Assembly (NCBI GenBank): GCA_963644945.1
Contig: CAVIQK010000001.1
Span: 1-64,000 of the forward strand
DNA: 64,000 bases
Direction of reading: 5' to 3'
DNA from: CAVIQK01 sp963644945
GTDB lineage: Bacteria > Bacillota > Clostridia > Christensenellales > DTU072
Part shown: positions 59,737 through 64,000 of the stretch, in pieces
Layout of the letters: each line of letters opens with the position of its first letter
How positions within the stretch are numbered: the first letter of the stretch is position 1
The notes under the pieces: generated by a model
Told to the model about the DNA's origin: nothing
What the model saw: the letters and a program-made list of their open reading frames with translations, nothing else
Databases searched by the model: none
Made by a program: the position numbers and the translations under genes

Positions 59737-60282
59737 TTACTTTTGAAAATAGCGTTTTAGAAGTCCCGCAAAGGCTTTGCCGTGGCGAGCCTCATCTCTT
59801 GCCATTTCATGTACCGTATCGTGAATTGCATCAAGATTTAGTGCTTTTGCTCTTTTAGCAAGATCGGTTTTTCCGAGTGTTGCGCCGTTTTCCGCTTCGA
59901 CTCTCAATTCCAAATTCTTTTTGGTGGAATCGGTAACTTTTTCGCCGAGAAGTTCGGCAAATTTTGCTGCGTGTTCGGCTTCTTCCCAAGCCGCTTTTTC
60001 ATAATAAAGACCGATTTCGGGGTATCCTTCTCTGTGAGCGACTCTTGCCATTGCGAGATACATACCGACTTCACAACATTCGCCTTCAAAATTGGCTCTA
60101 AGATCGGCAATAATATCTTCGGGAGCGCCGTTTGCGACTCCTACGACATGTTCTGCCGCCCAAGTTAAATCGTCCCCTTGTTTGACGAATTTAGATTGAG
60201 GTGCCTTGCATACGGGGCATGTTGACGGTGCCTCGTCACCTTCGTGGACATATCCACATACCATACATACGAATTTTGCCAT
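59737..60282 (-). CDS. Reverse rubrerythrin (peroxide reductase)
   Basis: 181 residues. The rubredoxin domain is at the N-terminus (CMVCGYVHEG and CPVCKAP), followed by the diiron four-helix domain (EGECCEVGMYLAMARVA, EEAEHAAKFAELL, EMARDEARHG). This order is reversed from classic rubrerythrin and is typical of clostridial NADH-peroxide reductases that protect against O2 and H2O2. Start at 60282 after GAAGGAGAAAACTAAT, one base past the perR stop, so both genes form one operon. Confidence 0.92.
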   Translation of the reverse strand: MAKFVCMVCGYVHEGDEAPSTCPVCKAPQSKFVKQGDDLTWAAEHVVGVANGAPEDIIADLRANFEGECCEVGMYLAMARVAHREGYPEIGLYYEKAAWEEAEHAAKFAELLGEKVTDSTKKNLELRVEAENGATLGKTDLAKRAKALNLDAIHDTVHEMARDEARHGKAFAGLLKRYFQK

Positions 60283-60283
60283 A

Positions 60284-60670
60284 TTAGTTTTCTCCTTCAT
60301 TTTTATTTTTATTACATTCGGGGCATAAACCCTTGAATACTATAGAAGACGAATCTAGCGAAAACCCCGCTTTATTTAGATAATCGGCGATTTCGTCGGA
60401 TCCTTCCATTATGTCAACCACTTTGCCACAATTTTTACAAACAAAATGTCCGTGCATCTTGACCGTTTTGTCGAATCTCGTTTCGTCTGCCGAAAGAGAA
60501 GCGATAGTTCCGTCTTGCGCCATTTGTCCGAGATTGCGATAGACGGTCCCTAGCGACAAACAAGGGAGTATCTTTTTTGCTCTTTCGTAGATGGTTTCCG
60601 CAGACGGATGGTCAGAACTTTCTCTTACCACGTCAAGAATAACTTTTTTTTGCAGAGTGTGTCGTGTCAT
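60284..60670 (-). CDS. perR: Fur-family peroxide-sensing repressor, PerR-like
   Basis: 128 residues. Winged helix at the N-terminus; structural zinc cysteines in CKNCGK and CPECNK. The regulatory-metal ligands match PerR: His21, Asp67, His73, His75 and Asp86 align with His37, Asp85, His91, His93 and Asp104 of Bacillus subtilis PerR. Fur usually has Glu at the last position, so Asp86 (VVDI) favours PerR. Start at 60670 after TAAGGAATTT; a longer in-frame start lies inside the promoter. Co-transcribed with rubrerythrin, a typical PerR target. Confidence 0.87.
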   Translation of the reverse strand: MTRHTLQKKVILDVVRESSDHPSAETIYERAKKILPCLSLGTVYRNLGQMAQDGTIASLSADETRFDKTVKMHGHFVCKNCGKVVDIMEGSDEIADYLNKAGFSLDSSSIVFKGLCPECNKNKNEGEN

Positions 60671-60681
60671 AAATTCCTTAT

Positions 60682-60730
60682 TGATAATGATTACTAATAA
60701 GATGATAACAAATAAAAATATACCCGTCAA
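60682..60730 (-). promoter_or_regulatory. perR promoter with PerR/Fur box
   Basis: Minus-strand -35 TTGACG (60725-60730), 17-base spacer, -10 TATCAT (60702-60707). Just downstream, TGATAATGATTACTA (60682-60696 on the plus strand) matches the Fur/PerR 7-1-7 pattern TGATAATNATTATCA at all but two defined positions. Placed between the -10 and the gene, it should allow autorepression. Confidence 0.7.
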
Positions 60731-60750
60731 CACTTTTTTTGAAAATTTAT

Positions 60751-60778
60751 AAAAAAAGCCCGAGATTTTTTCTCGAGC
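60751..60778 (-). terminator. Terminator after the unknown membrane protein gene
   Basis: On the minus strand, GCTCGAGA/TCTCGGGC stem with a five-base loop followed by seven T. Confidence 0.8.
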
Positions 60779-60804
60779 AATTTTTAATAATTATTTCAAT
60801 TGGT

Positions 60805-62331
60805 TTATTGTTTGTTTTGTTTTTCCCATTTGATACGCTTCTTGTATTTTTTTCTAAGCGATCTATACGGAATAAGCATCAAAAGTAGGACAACCGTACC
60901 GATAGCCGAAGCGATGGTTCCGGAGTTGCATACGAGCGAGAAGTTTCCGAGTATTCCGCCCATCTCTCCCATCATAGAATTGACATCTACGCTTTGACCG
61001 AGTTTTTCGGTTAGTTGTTGGAGAGTTTCGGGGTGAGAAATTACGAAGTTGATAAGGAAGGGTATGCCGACCAATACAACATAAGCAATCCAACCGATGT
61101 GTCTCGGGATGAATAGACCGACCGTCTTATTTTTGCAGAAGATTTTTACAAAGAGTTTTACAAGTAGATACAACCATGCTGCCGCCGTTACGACAAGTAC
61201 GATTGCAAGGATTTGTAATGCCATAAGAACAGATTCGATAGATTCTTCCGAACCTAGTTTAGACAAAAGGAAATCAGAAAGTGTTTCTTCAAGAGTCTTG
61301 CTTTCGGTTGTGTCTGTCGCCGTTCCGGAAGTGCTACCCGAAGATGTAGTTCCCGATTCTGCACCGGAAGCACCGTCCATTGTTGCATTTGTAGTGGGGT
61401 TAGATTGTTCGGATGTTGCACCGTCGTCACCGCTACCTTGATTTAGTGCGGAATTGAGAATGTTTGCAAGGAATGCGTCGAGATTGATTTCTCCTTTTGA
61501 GTCTTCAAGGTTCATCTCGGCAACGAGTTCCGTAACCATTTCTTCGACAGCATCATTGACTGCGCTTTTTGCATCGGCGATCAATTGAGTTTTTTTCGCT
61601 TGATCTGTTTCGTTCTTGATGTTCGCAAGGTCCGATCCCAAAAGTTCGGTCAAAACTCCGTTCGTATCGCCTTCGACTGCTGCGATGATTTTGTCGATAG
61701 ATTCATCGGCTATATTTTGTATTTCGCTGACAACGTTTTCGACTTTTGCATCTTTGTTGATGGCTTCCACGAGACTATCTATTTTTTCGTCGATAAAATC
61801 ATCGTTAAAACCTGCTGCGTTAAGAGCAGTATCAACCTTCACTTTGTCTTCTTCTGTGGCAAGTTCTTGGAACATGCTGTTTTTGGCTTGCATTACAGCG
61901 GTTTTTGCCGACACTTTTACAACGGTTGTTTTGAGTCCGTCAAGAGCAGGACGGAGACCGTCCATAATTACTCCGACTTGTTCGGTAATAAAATTTTCCA
62001 CCGTAGCCTTGGCGTCTTTTGACGTAAGGGCAGATATAAGTTCTTTTGACTGCAATTTGAGTTGCAAAGGAATGTTTACGGGGTCTTTATCAAGCGACGA
62101 TTTTAGATCGCTTACCGCTTGAGTCATAGTTTCGTCTTCGCCGAGAGATTCTTCTAGCCCAAGACTTTCTATAAGGTTCCCGTCCATTTTTAGAGTCGCA
62201 TCTATCGACCAAAACGGCATCAAAAACATCATTGCAATGGAAACGACCGCTATCAAAGCAATGATAATGTTCATAACAAGTGTGGCGGTTTTGCTTGGCT
62301 TCGCCGGCTCTACCATAGGTTTTTTGCTCAT
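60805..62331 (-). CDS. Large membrane protein of unknown function with a helical extracytoplasmic domain
   Basis: 508 residues. A membrane helix near 15-40 is followed by about 300 residues outside, mostly amphipathic helix with few aromatic residues (KDAKATVENFITEQ, DALNAA-like repeats) and a Ser/Thr/Gly-rich low-complexity stretch near 315-345. Three hydrophobic helices lie in the last 150 residues and the end is strongly basic. No family recognised. Preceded by its own promoter with an 18-base palindrome, and followed by a terminator, so it is a regulated single gene. Confidence 0.7.
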   Translation of the reverse strand: MSKKPMVEPAKPSKTATLVMNIIIALIAVVSIAMMFLMPFWSIDATLKMDGNLIESLGLEESLGEDETMTQAVSDLKSSLDKDPVNIPLQLKLQSKELISALTSKDAKATVENFITEQVGVIMDGLRPALDGLKTTVVKVSAKTAVMQAKNSMFQELATEEDKVKVDTALNAAGFNDDFIDEKIDSLVEAINKDAKVENVVSEIQNIADESIDKIIAAVEGDTNGVLTELLGSDLANIKNETDQAKKTQLIADAKSAVNDAVEEMVTELVAEMNLEDSKGEINLDAFLANILNSALNQGSGDDGATSEQSNPTTNATMDGASGAESGTTSSGSTSGTATDTTESKTLEETLSDFLLSKLGSEESIESVLMALQILAIVLVVTAAAWLYLLVKLFVKIFCKNKTVGLFIPRHIGWIAYVVLVGIPFLINFVISHPETLQQLTEKLGQSVDVNSMMGEMGGILGNFSLVCNSGTIASAIGTVVLLLMLIPYRSLRKKYKKRIKWEKQNKQ

Positions 62332-62374
62332 TTGTTTTTCTCCTCTTAGAATGAAGTCCCTATTAAAAATAAGG

Positions 62375-62413
62375 TTGTATAAAATTATACAATAATAGTA
62401 AAATATAAGTCAA
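62375..62413 (-). promoter_or_regulatory. Promoter with an 18-base palindrome before the unknown membrane protein gene
   Basis: Minus-strand -35 TTGACT (62408-62413), 18-base spacer, -10 TATAAT (62384-62389). The -10 is embedded in the perfect palindrome TTGTATAAAATTATACAA (62375-62392), which looks like an operator for a dimeric repressor. Confidence 0.6.
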
Positions 62414-62478
62414 TATCAAATTTTTGACATGTGGCGGAGCCTAGTCCGACAGAAATTGTTGCTCCTAGCATCCAAAAA

Positions 62479-63354
62479 CTAAAAAGTTTGGTGTTCTGCA
62501 ACCCAATCGCAAATAAAATTGGCGACATCCAAAGCCTTTTTATTGGCGAAGTCCTCGAACGGTACCAAAAGTCCTATCGTACGATAGCAATCGGGCGACA
62601 AAGGAAGGGTTTTGACATTTTGAGTTCTGCCTTTCACAAGAAGTTCCGGCGCAAGACATATTCCCATGTTGTTCTCGACCATCGCAAGCATTGCATAGTC
62701 GTCGGTTGTCATATATTTTACATTAGGTTTTATGCCGTACCGCTTAAAAATTTCACGAGAAACCGAGTCGGCATCCTCTTTTAGCGAAATAACATCTTCC
62801 GTTTCGAATCTAGAGATAGGCATTTTGTCCGAAAGTTCGTAGTTTTTAGGCACAACTGCCAAAATTCTGTCTTGACACAGCGGGAGACACTTGCCTTTTA
62901 CGTCGCAAGGGAGCGGAACAAATCCGAGATCCAAAGATCCGCTTTCGAGTTTTTCAAGCAATTCTCCTTCATCTCCGTCGGTAATTGAAAAGGTGATTTC
63001 GGGACGAATTTTCGAATATTCCTTAATAATGGACGGTAGCCAGTTGACTGCGACGGATGTAAAAGTCCCTATTCTTATGACGTTTGAATATCTTCCTTTG
63101 ATGCTTTCCGCAATATCGAATAGTCGTTTTTCCTCTTTGAGAACATCTTTCATAACAGGAAGTACCCTTGATCCTTCCGGAGTAAGAGATATCCCCGATT
63201 TTGTACGTTTCATCAGTGAAAAACCGAGTTCTTGTTCAAGCGATGCGATAAGATGAGTGACTGCCGATTGCGTAAGACCGAGAGCAATTCCGGCTTTTGA
63301 GATGCTCCCTTCTTCTACAGAGGCGACAAAAGCCTTGTATTGTTTCATTCCCAT
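62479..63354 (-). CDS. LysR-family transcriptional regulator
   Basis: 291 residues with the N-terminal winged helix (SISKAGIALGLTQSAVTHLI, about 17-36) and a C-terminal effector domain (VIRIGTFTSVAVNWLP onward). It may regulate the adjacent membrane protein gene, whose promoter carries a palindrome 66 bases beyond its stop, or the RNA on its other side; neither can be shown from sequence. Effector unknown. Confidence 0.87.
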   Translation of the reverse strand: MGMKQYKAFVASVEEGSISKAGIALGLTQSAVTHLIASLEQELGFSLMKRTKSGISLTPEGSRVLPVMKDVLKEEKRLFDIAESIKGRYSNVIRIGTFTSVAVNWLPSIIKEYSKIRPEITFSITDGDEGELLEKLESGSLDLGFVPLPCDVKGKCLPLCQDRILAVVPKNYELSDKMPISRFETEDVISLKEDADSVSREIFKRYGIKPNVKYMTTDDYAMLAMVENNMGICLAPELLVKGRTQNVKTLPLSPDCYRTIGLLVPFEDFANKKALDVANFICDWVAEHQTF

Positions 63355-63475
63355 AAAAAATACCCCATTTAATAAAATATCGAAGTTTTATATAAATTTT
63401 TCTAATACGATTATATCACCAATGTCAAATAATGCAAGTCTAAATTAAAAAAATAAAAAAATTTATAAAAAACTA

Positions 63476-63504
63476 TTGACACATACAAAAAAAATTTATA
63501 CAAT
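63476..63504 (+). promoter_or_regulatory. Promoter of the stand-alone RNA
   Basis: Perfect -35 TTGACA (63476-63481), 17-base spacer, -10 TACAAT (63499-63504), predicting a transcript from about 63511. It is distinct from the rpsF promoter 287 bases further on. Confidence 0.75.
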
Positions 63505-63510
63505 ACTGAA

Positions 63511-63660
63511 AATTATCAAAGAATTGTATTAAATTTTTTAATATGAAGTTTGATAAGAGGGGAAAGCTCCATGCGGAAGCGTGGAGCAAAATAGATGAAA
63601 ACTCGGGCTAAAATTAGCATCCGAGCAAAGGGGGACGGCGACCTATTCGGTCGCCGTTTT
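63511..63660 (+). ncRNA. Candidate noncoding RNA, about 150 nt, four hairpins
   Basis: A transcript bounded by a consensus promoter and an intrinsic terminator, with no open frame or ribosome-binding context. Predicted helices: TTATCAAA (63513-63520) with TTTGATAA (63549-63556), enclosing TATTAAA/TTTAATA; GCTCCATGC-GGAA-GCGTGGAGC (63566-63587), nine pairs with a GGAA tetraloop; CTCGG/CCGAG with inner GCTAA/TTAGC (63602-63625); and the terminator ACGGCGACC/GGTCGCCGT (63635-63657). The loops and linkers are purine-rich (GAGGGGAAA, AAAGGGGG). I do not recognise it as 6S, SRP, tmRNA, RNase P or a known riboswitch. The rest of the gap before rpsF holds only promoters. Confidence 0.65.
63635..63660 (+). 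terminator. Terminator of the stand-alone RNA
   Basis: Nine perfect GC-rich pairs, ACGGCGACC/GGTCGCCGT, loop TATTC, then TTTTAGATTGTT. The T-run is short, so termination may be partial. Confidence 0.65.
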
Positions 63661-63762
63661 AGATTGTTATTAAAAAACATAATACATTATGCATCGATTT
63701 TTTGCATTAAAATAAGGAATTCCCCAAAAAATCAAAGAAAAAATTAAAATTTGTAAAAACAC

Positions 63763-63791
63763 TAGACAATTTTTTATTTTATATATATAAT
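63763..63791 (+). promoter_or_regulatory. rpsF promoter
   Basis: -35 TAGACA (63763-63768), 17-base spacer, perfect -10 TATAAT (63786-63791). It leaves a leader of about 75 bases before rpsF. That leader could carry the S6:S18 autoregulatory site known from other bacteria, but I could not identify the CCG-bulge stem with confidence. Confidence 0.7.
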
Positions 63792-63873
63792 ACGAGTACC
63801 CGTAAAAATGTAATAGCGGGATTCCTTGTCACTACGAAGGTAGCGACCAGAGACCAAAAGGAGGTAAAAAGTC

Positions 63874-64000
63874 ATGACAAAGTACAAAGTTCTGTTTATT
63901 ATTGAGAACAGTCTTGACGACGAGGCAAAAGAAGGATTGGTAGAAAAATTCTCCTCTCTTATTGTGGAACTCGGCGGCGCGGTAGAAACAGTTGACAAAT
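63874..64000 (+). CDS. rpsF: 30S ribosomal protein S6, N-terminal part
   Basis: Small-subunit ribosomal protein. The first 42 residues match S6 (MTKYKVLFIIENSLDDEA, then LVEKFSSLIVELGG). A perfect AAAAGGAGG ribosome binding site stands before the ATG. The window ends inside the gene; ssb and rpsR are expected next. Confidence 0.93.
   Translation, partial: MTKYKVLFIIENSLDDEAKEGLVEKFSSLIVELGGAVETVDK

Noticed and set aside
63541..63660. Known riboswitch or 6S/SRP RNA at the stand-alone RNA
   Set aside because: I compared from memory with c-di-GMP, SAM, ZTP, fluoride, M-box, 6S and SRP consensus cores and found no match; a covariance search is needed.
1..64000. Long open frames antisense to real genes, for example opposite the phosphoglycerate mutase, DUF4838/GH112 and hydrogenase genes
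   Set aside because: They lack ribosome binding sites and family motifs and mirror the codon pattern of the true genes.
1..64000. CRISPR arrays, tRNA genes, insertion sequences, prophage
   Set aside because: No regularly spaced repeats, no tRNA T-loop/acceptor patterns, and no transposase or phage proteins were seen by reading both strands; a dedicated tRNA scan was not possible.

Overview
The window reads as a chromosomal segment of a low-GC, strictly anaerobic Gram-positive bacterium (Firmicutes, Clostridia-like). The evidence is Bacillus/Clostridium-type gene order (dnaA-dnaN; gltX-mrnC-rlmB-sigH; rpsF), strong AGGAGG ribosome binding sites, sigma-A style TTGACA-17-TATAAT promoters, Rex and a PerR-type repressor, two [FeFe] hydrogenases, reverse rubrerythrin, and no oxygen-respiration genes. 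A GH112 lacto-N-biose/galacto-N-biose phosphorylase suggests an animal-gut habitat with mucin or milk glycans (inference). TGA is used as a stop, so the code is standard.

Layout. 1-7.4 kb, minus strand: dnaN (cut by the window edge), dnaA with a candidate oriC between them, a short alanyl-tRNA synthetase lacking its C-terminal domain, archaeal-type phosphoglycerate mutase and IMP dehydrogenase. 7.5-13.5 kb, plus strand: a purine-PRTase-like gene, a TM1266-type hydrogenase regulator with a three-gene ABC importer behind a structured leader, then uraA and upp for uracil salvage. The uraA leader looks like a UTP-sensing attenuator. 13.6-25.4 kb, minus strand: a glycan gene set (lipoprotein, GH112, DUF4838), a giant MacB-like ABC protein, EamA and MATE transporters, and a DUF47-Pit phosphate uptake pair. 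25.5-31.3 kb: a membrane GGDEF-EAL protein, an ArsB/NhaD-like permease, a small membrane protein and a LysR regulator.

The metabolic heart is 31.4-51.9 kb, about 20 kb all on the plus strand, with short or overlapping gene junctions and no internal terminator that I can see. In order it holds rex, a phosphotransferase-like gene, two tandem thioredoxin-like ferredoxins, an LDH/MDH-family dehydrogenase with a malate-type specificity residue, a sensory [FeFe] hydrogenase, a PP2C/SpoIIE phosphatase, a second [FeFe] hydrogenase, fumC, hdrB-hdrC-hdrA, an mvhD/flxD-like gene, two dicluster Fe-S proteins, a FAD/NAD flavoprotein (flxA-like), a soluble fumarate-reductase-like Fe-S/flavoprotein pair, an AspT-type exchanger and pckA. 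Together they spell PEP -> oxaloacetate -> malate -> fumarate -> succinate. A cytosolic Flx-Hdr electron-bifurcation module sits directly against a fumarate reductase that has no membrane anchor gene beside it. I propose an NADH-driven, possibly bifurcating, soluble fumarate reductase as the most interesting system in the window.

51.9-64 kb: PepV-like dipeptidase, then a compact plus-strand housekeeping operon (radC, gltX, mrnC, rlmB, sigH-like, ppx), an HtrA-type lipoprotein protease, a perR-rubrerythrin oxidative-stress pair with a PerR/Fur-like box, a membrane protein of unknown function, a LysR regulator, a stand-alone noncoding RNA candidate with its own promoter and terminator, and the start of rpsF. 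No tRNA, rRNA, CRISPR array, insertion sequence or prophage gene was recognised.
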